Source: an uncultured Bacillaceae bacterium (GTDB lineage: Bacteria; Bacillota; Bacilli; Bacillales; Caldibacillaceae). From it: a stretch of DNA of 20,320 bases. Each line of letters opens with the position of its first letter. The first letter of the stretch is position 1. The translations under genes and the position numbers were made by a program. The notes beneath the pieces are model-generated. The model had not been told where the DNA came from and ran no database searches. It saw nothing but the letters and a program-made list of their open reading frames with translations. The stretch lies in assembly GCA_937983015.1 (NCBI GenBank), contig CALKAK010000062.1, positions 1 to 20,320 of the forward strand. The letters are read 5' to 3'. Shown here in pieces: positions 1-7,607 of the stretch.

Positions 1-47
1 CTGAACTCCAGTCACACAGCAGAATCTCGTATGCCGTCTTCTGCTTG
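1..47 (+). other. Illumina TruSeq index adapter (assembly contaminant)
   Basis: Bases 1-15 match the 3' end of the TruSeq read-2 adapter (CTGAACTCCAGTCAC). Bases 16-23 are an 8-base index (ACAGCAGA). Bases 24-47 are the P7 flow-cell end, which begins ATCTCGTATGCC and ends CTTCTGCTTG. A run of six A (48-53) follows, as when a read runs past the adapter end, and genomic sequence resumes at about 54. This is synthetic DNA at a contig end, recognised from general knowledge of the adapter. It adds a false open extension to the germination gene that starts at 1211 on the minus strand. Confidence 0.97.
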
Positions 48-53
48 AAAAAA

Positions 54-1211
54 GTAGACGTACACCGGCTTCCCGGAGAATCTCGAAGGTGATCTCCATA
101 ATGAACGCTTCGAAAAATGCCGGGAACGGGACCGCTTCCCGCTGGGCCGCGATTGCAATGATGAGTAATGTGGGGATCATCTCCTGATGATAAGTAGTAA
201 TTGCAACATAGGTCGCCGGTGCGATCATCGAGATTAAAAAAATCAAGCTCCTTAAAATACGGATGGCGAAACTGATATCAAATCGCATGTAATAATCGTC
301 AGCCGCCTGAAAAAATTCAATGAAAAGAGCTGGAACCGTTAAGACAAACGGGGAGCCGTTGATCAAAATCGCTACCCTACCCTCAAGCAAATTAGCCGCA
401 ACGACATCTGGCCTTTCGCTATGATAAACGGTCGGAAAAAAGGAGAACGTTTCATCTTCGATCAATTGCTCGATTGAGCCCGACTCGATGATAGCGTCAA
501 TATCGACCTTCTTGAGTCGACGTTTTACCTCCTCGACGATTTTGTCATTGGCGATTCCCTTAATATACATGATCCCGATATCGGTCTGATTCACTTTTCC
601 CAGACTGAGTTTTTCCAGCCATAGATGAGGATTCTTGATCCTGCGTCTGATCAAAGCGGTGTTCGTTGATAATAACTCGTTGAAGGATTCCCGCGGGCCG
701 CGAATCGTTACTTCCGTCTGCGGCTCCATTACCGGACGGCTATCGCCACCGGTTGTACTAGAGGCGAGGGCTTGATTAAAGCCATCGATGAAAATAATTG
801 TTTCTCCGCTTAAAAGAGAAGTGAACAATGAATTCCAGTTGTCAATACGCTTAGTGCTCGTCACCGCAAGAATTTGTTTTTCGATCGCCTCAAGAAGTTT
901 GGGCTGATCTATCTTTTGGCTGCCAATTTGCAGTAAAGTTTCAATTACCGTTTCGGTCACGATCTGGTCGTTGACCAACCCTTCTGTCATAATCACAGCC
1001 GCACCAACGGGTTTTTCCAGTGGAATTTCCAGTTCACGAACGATGATATCGGCGCTATTTCCCGTGATCGTTTTCAGCTCAACTAAATTATCAGCCAGTT
1101 CCTTGTGCAATCTCGTAATAGGTAAATCGTCAGCTTGACCGGCTGTATCGTTTTTTTTTTCGGTTGTGTTTCCGCCTGTGCTTTTTTCTTGAAAAACGGC
1201 AATTTCGTCAT
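54..1211 (-). pseudogene. GerA-family spore germination receptor A subunit, frameshifted, 3' end missing
   Basis: The downstream frame encodes an A-subunit of the GerA/GerB/GerK (or SpoVAF) family, an inner spore membrane protein that senses germinants. Visible are a soluble N-terminal domain (LADNLVELKTITGNSADI, FIDGFNQALASS, ETEVTIRGPRE-like stretch) and then the membrane part, with ILINGSPFVLTVPALFIEF and the family signature PFPAFFEAFIMEITFEILRE, cut at GVRL by the adapter. Start choice: the ATG at 1211 follows a strong AAAGGGGAGG site. That ATG frame (MTKLPFFKKKAQAETQPKKK) is out of phase with the body. The switch lies at a run of ten T (1151-1160, A10 in the mRNA), where eleven would restore the frame; without it translation stops soon after. 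The body frame has no usable start of its own. About 386 codons are present, against 480-550 for the family. The cause could be phase variation, slippage, a real mutation or an assembly error. Confidence 0.85.
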
Positions 1212-1241
1212 GGTAACCTCCCCTTTATTCAGAACTGCTTG

Positions 1242-1281
1242 CTAACGAAAAATCGTCATCCTATTCTGCTCCTTTCGTTAG
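1242..1281 (-). promoter_or_regulatory. Hairpin in the germination gene leader
   Basis: CTAACGAAA (1242-1250) and TTTCGTTAG (1273-1281) form a perfect 9-bp inverted repeat with a 22-base loop, about 30 bases upstream of the germination gene start. Inside it, on the minus strand, an AAAGGAG-like site precedes a five-codon ORF (ATG at about 1259, MTIFR). There is no U-tract, so it is not an ordinary terminator. A regulatory role is only inferred. Confidence 0.35.
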
Positions 1282-1429
1282 GATTTGTCAAAGGGGGAAA
1301 ATTTATGCAGAAAAAACATTTATTGACACTCCGAGAATAAAATGTGATTCGCCGGAGAATTTCCCGGGATAGATTTACTTTTTTCAGGAAAAATAAGGGA
1401 AGGAAAATATAGGAAGGTGGAATGGAATC

Positions 1430-1681
1430 ATGGGAAAAAAATTTGGCATGATCATTCTTGTATTCTTTTCACTTTTTACGATCATCGTTGCAATTGATTT
1501 AAAGATGGGTTATAGTCTTGAAGGCTCTATTTATAAAACGATCAATCCTTTCCAGGTCATGGAAACACCAGAATTGATCGTATCACTCGCACTGATTTTT
1601 TATTATGTTTTTAAACAGCTAGCCATGATATTCATCAAAAAATTCAAAAATACAAAAAATAGTTCTTCTTCTAGCGGCTGA
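1430..1681 (+). CDS. Small two-helix membrane protein, function unknown
   Basis: An 83-residue protein that I cannot assign to a family. It has two clear hydrophobic segments: roughly residues 5-24 (FGMIILVFFSLFTIIVAIDL) and 50-70 (LIVSLALIFYYVFKQLAMIF). A short polar link joins them, followed by a basic tail (KKFKNTKN) and a run of serines at the end. The ATG at 1430 is preceded at good distance by AGGAAGGTGG, which supports the start. It is divergent from the germination gene, with 218 bases between the starts, and may share its control region. The coding call rests on the ribosome binding site and the sensible two-helix topology. Confidence 0.7.
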   Translation: MGKKFGMIILVFFSLFTIIVAIDLKMGYSLEGSIYKTINPFQVMETPELIVSLALIFYYVFKQLAMIFIKKFKNTKNSSSSSG

Positions 1682-1748
1682 TATTCATTATTTGTAAACC
1701 GGGTATAGGAACATTTAGCTATATTAAAGATCACTAGAAGAAAAAGAA

Positions 1749-1774
1749 AAATCTGCCCTCAAAAAGGCAGATTT
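1749..1774 (-). terminator. Bidirectional hairpin terminator
   Basis: AAATCTGCC (1749-1757) pairs perfectly with GGCAGATTT (1766-1774) across an 8-base loop. On the minus strand it is followed by TTCTTTTTCTT, a fair U-tract. On the plus strand the tail is weaker. It lies between the plus-strand membrane protein ending at 1681 and the minus-strand remnant at 1838, and could serve both. Confidence 0.7.
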
Positions 1775-1837
1775 ATACTGAAAAGATTCTATAACTTTTA
1801 TAAAGTATTTTGTAAAAAGGTTATAAATGAGTATGAT

Positions 1838-2305
1838 TCAATTCGCCAAAGGTTGCGAATTTCTATCGCAAAGTTTTGGACGTAAATATTTTTACCGTTC
1901 AAACGGTAACTCATGCGTGATATTTTTCTCCTAATAACCCTGAGCCACCCCTCCGTAGAAGGGATCAACTTTCGAGCTAAACCGTTCGTACAGTTTGAAA
2001 TATTTCTCTTCAAAAATATTCACACGCTATCGTTTGCTCGTCGCGCCGGGTTCCGAATGGAACGGAGAATCGCTTCCCGCCATTCCCTTTGTCGAATAAT
2101 AAAGCTCGCCATTATTGATAGTCAGTGTAGATGAAAGGACACCGTTCCAAATGGTTTCATCGGAACCGTTCTTGAAAGTGATTTTGATCGTTCACGCGTA
2201 GCTGTTCACCACCCAACTTGCGGAACCCTCTTTACTCCTTTCCTTCGGGATGAATTTTGTGAACCGCTTGAACGGAATTTTCCGTTCTTTAGGATGGCAA
2301 TCCCC
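1838..2305 (-). pseudogene. Unidentified gene remnant with four internal stop codons
   Basis: One minus-strand frame reads like protein across about 470 bases, interrupted by stops at 2194-2192 (TGA), 2029-2027 (TAG), 1933-1931 (TAG) and 1894-1892 (TAA). Between them are segments such as SKEGSASWVVNSYA, TIKITFKNGSDETIWNG, YYSTKGMAGSDSPFHSEPG and FKLYERFSSKVDPFYGGVAQ. The composition is protein-like (alternating strands, Gly/Ser/Pro motifs) and the phase is held across the stops, which suggests point-mutation decay of a secreted or surface protein. I do not recognise the family. No ribosome binding site and start pair was found at the head. A chance reading frame cannot be excluded, especially below 1900. 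Confidence 0.45.
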
Positions 2306-2414
2306 TTAAAAAGACCTGTAATCCCGGAGTTTTTAAGAAAAGGTGCATGTTTCAGTATGAGTTGCACTAATCAAAACAACCCCGCCCATTCTTACAGGAT
2401 CGTTTCGTCACTCG

Positions 2415-3911
2415 TTATTTGAAATATGGATTCCCCTTCATCCCGACCCAAAGATCTGATCGTTCTAGCTGAAACGCGAGTTGCAACAAGCGATGTTCCG
2501 CACCCTTTTGGGTCATGATTTGCACCCCGAGCGGAAGACCTTCAGCTGTGACATGGACCGGTACACTGATTCCCGGCTGACCGGTTAAATTCGCCAGCTG
2601 GGTGAAGGGCGTGTAAGTAAGGCTAGGAAGGAACATATCGTAAATGATCTGTTGCTGTTCCTCCTTATCGGCAAAAGCGATCGCTTCCCGTAATTGCATT
2701 TGTTTTTCTCGCGCATGGGTCAGCTCACCCACTTTCGGTGCGGGATGTGCGGTTGCTGGAGTGATATAGAAATCGTATTCCCGATGGAAATATGCCATTC
2801 GTTCGGCCGCTTGATCCCAATAAGCCAAGCTTTGGGTATACTCCGCCGCGGTCACTTTTTGACCGGCAACATGCAATACCCAGGATTCAATTTCCATATC
2901 ATCCGCCGTTAATCGGCGCCCGAGCATCGCTTCCAGTTCCAGAATCGTCGCATTCATCTCGCCGCTATTCATTAAATAATACGCCTTCATCAGTTGAACC
3001 CCATCAATCGGCGGTTCCTTCTCTTCCACAACATGTCCTTCCCGCTCTAACCAACGGACAACTTTTTGTACGGCTTTTATCGCCTCTTCTGAAACGGGGG
3101 TGAGCACCGGGGATTTTGTGGAAAAGGCAATCCGTAATGGTTTTGTCAACGGTTTGTTTAAAACGTTCAAATACCCCTTTTCAAATAATGGTGTTTGGAA
3201 AGCCGCTTCCGGTTGGACAACTTGCAGAAGATCGAGCAAGGCGGCACTATCACGAACCGTCCGGGTCAAAACGAAATTAACCGCGGCCCCCTGCCAGGAT
3301 CTGCCGAAGCCCGGCCCAACAGGTGTCCGTCCCCGAGTCGGTTTGAGCCCGACGAGTCCGGTGAACGAGGCGGGGATGCGAATGGATCCCCCGCCATCGC
3401 TGGCCCCGGCAACAGGAACGATTCCACTTGCAACTGCGGCAGCCGAACCACCGCTCGATCCTCCCGGTGAATGATCGATATCCCACGGATTCCGCGTCGG
3501 GCCATAAATTTCCGGTTCGGTAATATTTTTCAAACCAAATTCCGGTGAATTCGTCCGCCCCAGAATAGAAAAACCGGCATCGCGTAAAATTTTCACAAAA
3601 TGATGGTCTACCCTGGCCAGATTATTCTTTAGCAACCTGGAGCCGGAGGTAGAGGGTTCACCCTCCATGTTTTGCGATAAATCTTTTAACACCATCGGTA
3701 CCCCATAAAAAGGCAGATCATATGATGCCAGATGTTCCAGTTCTTTTAAGGCCTTTTCCGTTCGTTCATGGATCACCGCATTAAGTGTGGGATTGACCGC
3801 ATCCAGCTGGGCGATTGCCGCCTCCACCACTTCTTTAGCGCTTACTTCTTTATCTTTTATTAAACGGGCCAGGCCCACCGCATCGTACTGTATGTATTCC
3901 TCTCTTTTCAT
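2415..3911 (-). CDS. Amidase (amidase-signature family, GatA-like)
   Basis: A serine amidase of the amidase-signature superfamily, which hydrolyses a carboxamide to acid and ammonia; the natural substrate cannot be told from sequence. The Ser-cisSer-Lys triad is complete: Lys76 in VPMVLKDLSQ, Ser152/153 in GGSSGGSAAAV, and nucleophile Ser176 in SDGGGSIRIPASF, 24 residues further on as in FAAH and GatA. At 498 residues it has normal family length. The C-terminal NLTGQPGISVPV segment is also typical. Start: the ATG at 3911 (MKREEY) has GGGGGAACGAG just upstream; an ATG at 3926 in the same frame would add MGGTR but lacks a well-placed ribosome site. It is not the tRNA amidotransferase subunit by context, because no gatC or gatB is adjacent. 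It appears monocistronic. Confidence 0.93.
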   Translation of the reverse strand: MKREEYIQYDAVGLARLIKDKEVSAKEVVEAAIAQLDAVNPTLNAVIHERTEKALKELEHLASYDLPFYGVPMVLKDLSQNMEGEPSTSGSRLLKNNLARVDHHFVKILRDAGFSILGRTNSPEFGLKNITEPEIYGPTRNPWDIDHSPGGSSGGSAAAVASGIVPVAGASDGGGSIRIPASFTGLVGLKPTRGRTPVGPGFGRSWQGAAVNFVLTRTVRDSAALLDLLQVVQPEAAFQTPLFEKGYLNVLNKPLTKPLRIAFSTKSPVLTPVSEEAIKAVQKVVRWLEREGHVVEEKEPPIDGVQLMKAYYLMNSGEMNATILELEAMLGRRLTADDMEIESWVLHVAGQKVTAAEYTQSLAYWDQAAERMAYFHREYDFYITPATAHPAPKVGELTHAREKQMQLREAIAFADKEEQQQIIYDMFLPSLTYTPFTQLANLTGQPGISVPVHVTAEGLPLGVQIMTQKGAEHRLLQLAFQLERSDLWVGMKGNPYFK

Positions 3912-3964
3912 TCTCGTTCCCCCCATGTATATTCATCCCAATCCTAGCACGACTTTACCAGGAG

Positions 3965-3983
3965 GAAGGTAAATCTTACCTTC
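3965..3983. promoter_or_regulatory. Palindrome upstream of the amidase
   Basis: GAAGGTAA (3965-3972), a 3-base spacer, then TTACCTTC (3976-3983) form a perfect 8-bp inverted repeat about 55 bases upstream of the amidase start. This is a plausible operator position, but no family of binding protein can be named. There is no T-tract, so it is not a terminator. Confidence 0.3.
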
Positions 3984-4160
3984 TTCACCTCTTACACTTA
4001 GGACTTATTTTATCGACTACCGAATATTTTAACACAACTCGAACGATCGCCTGACATGGCGTTTCCCAAACGATGTTGAGTGATACAATTCGTACCAACA
4101 CATCCCTATGGCGATCTTTCATTTACTTAATTGAAATGAAAAATCCCGGGGTGTGGCGAA

Positions 4161-4443
4161 ATAGAATGGCTCACCGTTTATAATAAAAAGGAAGCCTTTA
4201 TCTTGATTCCCGCTCTTTATTTTCTCGGACTTATTCTCGAACAAACACCGAAAATTCCGAAATGGACTCACGCGTGGATTAAAATTGATGGTCGCCGAAT
4301 TTTGTTGTTTAGTTTATTTCGGTCTCGACATTCGCGCCTTCGTACAAGGAATCATGGTGACCGTTGAGGAAATGATATTTAAAGATTTAATCCACAATAC
4401 TATCGCCAACTTTTATGAAAAACGAAACGATCAACAAAAATAA
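4161..4443 (+). pseudogene. Phage holin (Hol44/holin superfamily V type), frameshifted
   Basis: Two overlapping frames together encode a small holin-like membrane protein: EAFILIPALYFLGLILEQTP and KIPKWTHAWIK, then after a shift LMVAEFCCLVYFGLDIRAFV, QGIMVTVEEMIFKDLIHNTI and a charged tail ending in TAA at 4443. The pattern ALYFLGxxLxxTPKIPxW...QGIxV is typical of phage holin family 5 from memory. The phase breaks at a run of four A (4281-4284), where three would restore the frame. The 5' end is also damaged: no ATG with a ribosome site lies in frame. It is most likely a leftover of a prophage lysis cassette; no other phage gene is recognisable nearby. Confidence 0.75.
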
Positions 4444-5174
4444 ACGTTCTTCACCTTTTTTCTAACGTTCGACAAAGAGCGGAGAGAAATCAAAGGCTTA
4501 AATAGGTTACGGTCTACTTGGCCAATATTTATTTTTGAATCTTTCCATTTTCTTTCGTCGTGCATCTTTAGAAAATATTTGGTGTGAATGGTTATTTCTT
4601 AATGTATCCACCATCTAAAACATTACGCTTTATTCTATCATATTTTAAAAAAAAAAGACATTTTCAAACAATAAAAAATACGGAGTAGAATTCGGTATCG
4701 TCCATCCCCACTATGAAAGCTTGTACGAATCTATAACGAAGTGGAAATATTTGACCGTAAGGAAAATACTTGATATGCACTAAGCGAAATCTACCCTTTA
4801 CTGGTTCGAAATCAAAAAACGGAATGTTTTGAGCAAGGGTAAATGGTTGGTATTGCCGATTCTTAATCTCTCCATGGCGAGAAGGGGTATTGGTTTGCGC
4901 GATTAGGGTCATACGGTTTATTGAATCCTATCATGAAGGTGTTCTTTACGTGATGAAAGGATGAATCTTCGGTTAATAACCTTCATGATACTTTTTATTT
5001 TTTTCGCCATCAAAAAATTTTTCCGTTCACAATCCCATATTTGACAAAAAAGGATTTTCATGGTTTACTAAATTTGGGGAAGAACGTATGACTGCTGAGT
5101 TAAATTTATTTAAGAAGTTTTCGTGTTCAAAATTTCATGTTAGAAATTTTTCTCATATAATTTTATAGATCCCC
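4444..5174. other. Gene-poor region
   Basis: No gene is supported here. A minus-strand ORF at 4664-4912 has no ribosome site and no recognisable features. The stretch contains a 12-bp inverted repeat (4929-4990), listed separately. It is AT-rich with scattered poly-A and poly-T runs. It may be eroded prophage DNA, given the holin remnant beside it and a tRNA gene on the other side. Confidence 0.5.
4929..4990 (+). terminator. Long-range inverted repeat with T-tract
   Basis: TATCATGAAGGT (4929-4940) pairs perfectly over 12 bp with ACCTTCATGATA (4979-4990). It is followed by CTTTTTATTTTTTTC on the plus strand, as in an intrinsic terminator, though the 38-base loop is unusually long. No plus-strand gene is recognisable upstream, so it either ends an unannotated RNA or is a leftover. 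Confidence 0.4.
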
Positions 5175-5203
5175 TTGACACAAATTTTTAGATGTATTAT
5201 ATT
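5175..5203 (+). promoter_or_regulatory. Sigma-A promoter of the tRNA gene
   Basis: A perfect -35 TTGACA (5175-5180), a 17-base spacer and -10 TATATT (5198-5203) lie about 20 bases before the tRNA. TATTAT at 5200 is an alternative -10. This suits a strongly expressed stable RNA. Confidence 0.75.
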
Positions 5204-5223
5204 ATTAAATGTCGACAGCAGAT

Positions 5224-5296
5224 GAAACCGTAGCTCAGCTGGGAGAGCACCACCTTGACAGGGTGGGGGTCGCTGGTTCGAGTCCAGTCGGTTTCA
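5224..5296 (+). tRNA. tRNA-Val (anticodon GAC)
   Basis: A complete 73-base cloverleaf. The acceptor stem is GAAACCG/CGGTTTC with discriminator A. The D-arm is GCTCAGCTGGGAGAGC. The anticodon stem CCACC/GGTGG has loop TTGACAG, giving anticodon GAC, which reads GUC and GUU valine codons. The T-arm is CTGGTTCGAGTCCAG. The CCA end is not encoded, so CCA must be added after transcription. It is a single-gene unit with its own promoter and terminator. Such isolated tRNA genes are common phage or island attachment sites, and a holin remnant lies 0.8 kb upstream, but no duplicated tRNA end was found. Confidence 0.97.
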
Positions 5297-5304
5297 CTAA
5301 GTCG

Positions 5305-5345
5305 AACGAGGTTTTTGGGATAACCAAAAACCTCGTTTTTTGTTT
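5305..5345 (+). terminator. Intrinsic terminator of the tRNA gene
   Basis: AACGAGGTTTTTGG (5305-5318) and CCAAAAACCTCGTT (5324-5337) form a perfect 14-bp stem with a 5-base loop, running into TTTTTTGTTT. It begins 8 bases after the tRNA. Confidence 0.95.
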
Positions 5346-5500
5346 ACATTACATTTTCCATGTTTGCTAAATCAGGATCAACCCCGCTTTTTTGGTGCCG
5401 CAACTTTACAGTCGTCTTTTTGTCACGTCCATTGACTCGATCAACCCTTGAAATGCACCTTTATTTCAAAAACGGCTCAGTCATTACGCCTAATCGTGTA

Positions 5501-5605
5501 TCACTTTTTCTTGGCCTTCTCTAATGAACGGACCCCACATCCCCATTTAAAAACGGCGAAAAGGGCTCCGATATATGTTGCCATTAACAACCAATCTTCC
5601 ATCAT
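5501..5605 (-). CDS. Very small membrane protein (33-34 aa), function unknown
   Basis: A short ORF encoding MMEDWLLMATYIGALFAVFK followed by WGCGVRSLEKAKKK. It has one hydrophobic helix and a basic C-terminus, the usual layout of small single-span Bacillus membrane proteins. An excellent AGGAGG (5611-5616) precedes it. The second ATG, at 5602, has the better 8-base spacing; the first, at 5605, has 5. I do not recognise the family. The coding call rests on the strong ribosome site and the clean topology. Confidence 0.6.
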   Translation of the reverse strand: MMEDWLLMATYIGALFAVFKWGCGVRSLEKAKKK

Positions 5606-6204
5606 CCCCCCCTCCTCTTACTTAGTTTATGTATAAGTTATTCCCCATGGGATCACCCATTCCTTTTACGTGGCACGAACTTTTTTCCCCGAAATAACCC
5701 CACCGAACTTTATCCCTATGTTTTTATGAACCATTTTCGTGATCTCCCTCATTCGGATTCAACTTTTTTATGCGAAATCCATATGGACATCATCTCCAGC
5801 AATGTATCTTTCCATCCTCAAAAAATTATTTACACGGTGAATTAAACTCCATAAATCCCCAATCCTCTTTGAAAGGAAACCTCAAAGATAAAGGAAAAAC
5901 ATTTCTAACAACAACCTTCCTATATCGTTGCCGATTACACATTGCACTCGCAAGATCGGGAACACTTTACAAAAAACGAGCAATAATAAAGCGCAAATAA
6001 ACACAATAATCTTGGATATAGATTTTTCGCGAAACATTCATTTTTTTCTCGAGGTTTAGTACAAACTAGAAGAAACGGTTGAAAAACGCCTGCTTAGTCT
6101 GACCTACATTACTCTTCTTGCAAAACTATTATTTCCATGAATAGAGCTGTTTTGTGAAAAATAATTGTACCTAATTCAATAATTTACAGATAGGATAAGC
6201 CACT
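5606..6204. other. Gene-poor region
   Basis: About 600 AT-rich bases with no supported gene. Possible ORFs on the plus strand (for example 5770-6000) lack ribosome sites and read as random, Lys/Arg/Ser-rich sequence. No repeat or RNA fold was found by eye. Confidence 0.5.
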
Positions 6205-6729
6205 ATGAAAAACTATTCATAATTTTGTCCAGCATTTCCTTTTTCCTCGGAATTTCCGCTTGCGCTAACGGAACAGATCAAACTGATGTGCGGGTACGGA
6301 AACAACGCCAGGAGAAACCGCGGATGAATCCTAAGATAACACCGATCAGACAGAAGAAACGAAAGATACATATGCAGCCGGTGACACGGCGGAGGTTGAT
6401 GGCATCAAGTTTACTTTAAAATACGTTTCAACCACGGAGGAAAGAAATGAGTTCGCCGACACAGATTCGCCGGTCGTTGTGAAAATTGAGTATGAAGTTG
6501 AAAATGGAACGGATGAAGAAATTACTGTTGGCGGAAATTTGGAAGAATACGATGGTGGGGTAACAAAGGAGAATTCTATCCGTTAGACAATACGATGGAT
6601 ACGTTACAGCCAGGGAAAAAATTAAACGGCGTTGCCCATTTCGGTGTTGAATCGGGACCTATTGAAATCTATTTTCAGCCGCTCCTTTCCTTTGATAATC
6701 CGGCTGTTTTTAAAGTTGATTTAAAATAA
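6205..6729 (+). pseudogene. DUF4352-type lipoprotein, three frameshifts and one stop
   Basis: Read across frames, this is an exported lipoprotein. It has a signal peptide after MKK (LFIILSSISFFLGISACANG, lipobox at ISAC), a Thr/Glu-rich linker (TETTPGETADES, DNTDQTEETKDTYAAGDTAE) and a telokin-like DUF4352 domain (VDGIKFTLKYVSTTEE, SPVVVKIEYEVENGTDEEI, then FYPLDNTMDTLQPGKKLNG and IEIYFQPLLSFDNPAVFKVD). Lesions are an A5 run at 6208-6212 needing one more A, a shift near 6280-6295, an in-frame TAA at 6332-6334, and a G4 run at 6557-6560 needing one more G. With that many lesions it cannot make the full protein. Its job in related bacteria is unknown; such lipoproteins sit outside the membrane. 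Confidence 0.8.
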
Positions 6730-6737
6730 GATTTCGG

Positions 6738-6774
6738 GCTTTCACAGTGTACAACACGAGTACATGGTGAAAGC
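6738..6774 (+). terminator. Hairpin after the lipoprotein pseudogene
   Basis: GCTTTCAC (6738-6745) pairs with GTGAAAGC (6767-6774), and inside it TGTAC (6748-6752) pairs with GTACA (6760-6764). This makes a two-storey hairpin starting 8 bases after the stop. The tail TAATTTGTATTATT is only weakly U-rich. Probably the old terminator of the lipoprotein gene. Confidence 0.5.
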
Positions 6775-7166
6775 TAATTTGTATTATTAACAAGATGAGG
6801 CTTTGGCCAACGTGCATGAACCCCCTGCATAAAGGAGTAAATTTCTCCCTTTAAAATAAAGAGCCCTTCCATCTTCGAATGGTTCCGATCGTTATTCTCC
6901 CTTAATCAATTCAACAATCGATCCGCTGATCTATTGCAAATTTGTTCGCCCAACAAGCATTTCTCTTCTCTTTTGAATTGTTTTTTAATCATAAAAAAAA
7001 CTATAAACGATCCCCCTCACATCTGGCAAATTTCATGGTACTTTCTTCCATCCCCCCTTTCTAAAAAGCACGTCGCATCAAGGTTTTTTGGCATGGATCA
7101 ATATTACAAGCATATTACTTTTGTCACATTTTATCAAACACAATCGAAAAAATGGACAATTATGTG
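6775..7166. other. Gene-free upstream region
   Basis: No convincing gene. The plus ORF at 6934-7185 has no ribosome site and overlaps the promoter of the next gene. A short open minus frame around 6780-6890 (MEGLFILKGEIYSFMQGV) is not supported by a ribosome site. Confidence 0.5.
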
Positions 7167-7172
7167 TATAAT
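7167..7172 (+). promoter_or_regulatory. Probable -10 element of the 7221 operon
   Basis: A perfect TATAAT lies 49 bases before the start codon, with TCGAAA (7144-7149) at 17-base spacing as a weak -35. The leader carries AGAGGAGGAT before the ATG. Confidence 0.5.
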
Positions 7173-7220
7173 ATTGAAGTGTTAAAGGGACTTACCGTTA
7201 GTTAGAGGAGGATACATTTC

Positions 7221-7607
7221 ATGCTTGAATGGACATTAGGATTATTATTTATCGCATCCAGCGTATTGCTAGTAGCGTCGATTATCAAAACCCATAGAAC
7301 AGCAAAAGTACAGGAAGAACGTATCGATCTTGCTCATATCTCACTCGTTGCGGAAATTAAAGAGTTGAAAGAGACCGTTCATAAACTGGAATTGGATTTA
7401 GAAATTATTAAAAACGAAGCGGGTATCAAGCTTTCTCCTCATGAGATTTTATTCAGAAGAGATATATTGGATTTATATAAACGGGGTTATTCCATAGAAA
7501 ATATTGCGGAGAGCAAGAATGTCCCGGTTGAAACAATTGAAGAGCTGCTGGCTCCTTATCGAAAGGACCAACCAGAAAGGAGTGCCGCCAGCTATGAAAA
7601 TTCATAA
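7221..7607 (+). CDS. Membrane-anchored coiled-coil protein with C-terminal HTH-like motif (SwrB/DUF6115-like)
   Basis: A 128-residue protein in three parts. An N-terminal membrane helix spans about residues 4-22 (WTLGLLFIASSVLLVASII). A charged coiled coil spans about 35-72 (AEIKELKETVHKLELDLEII). A helix-turn-helix-like segment spans about 85-117 (RRDILDLYKRGYSIENIAES, VPVETIEELLAPYRK). This build recalls SwrB and DUF6115 proteins of bacilli; the match is to the architecture and the GYSIENIA-type motif, not to a computed alignment. SwrB promotes flagellar assembly, but no flagellar genes are here, so that role should not be carried over. The start has a strong GAGGAGG. It overlaps the next gene by 14 bases, so the two are co-translated. 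Confidence 0.75.
   Translation: MLEWTLGLLFIASSVLLVASIIKTHRTAKVQEERIDLAHISLVAEIKELKETVHKLELDLEIIKNEAGIKLSPHEILFRRDILDLYKRGYSIENIAESKNVPVETIEELLAPYRKDQPERSAASYENS

Noticed and set aside
1798..2134. Short ORFs on both strands over the remnant
   Set aside because: Neither has a ribosome site. The third minus-strand phase gives the protein-like reading reported as a remnant.
3100..3474. Plus-strand ORFs inside the amidase region
   Set aside because: They are antisense to a complete amidase with all catalytic motifs, and are low-complexity Pro/Arg/Ser sequence without ribosome sites.
4664..4912. 82-codon minus-strand ORF
   Set aside because: No ribosome site, no recognisable motif and no support from neighbours. 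Left as gene-poor DNA.
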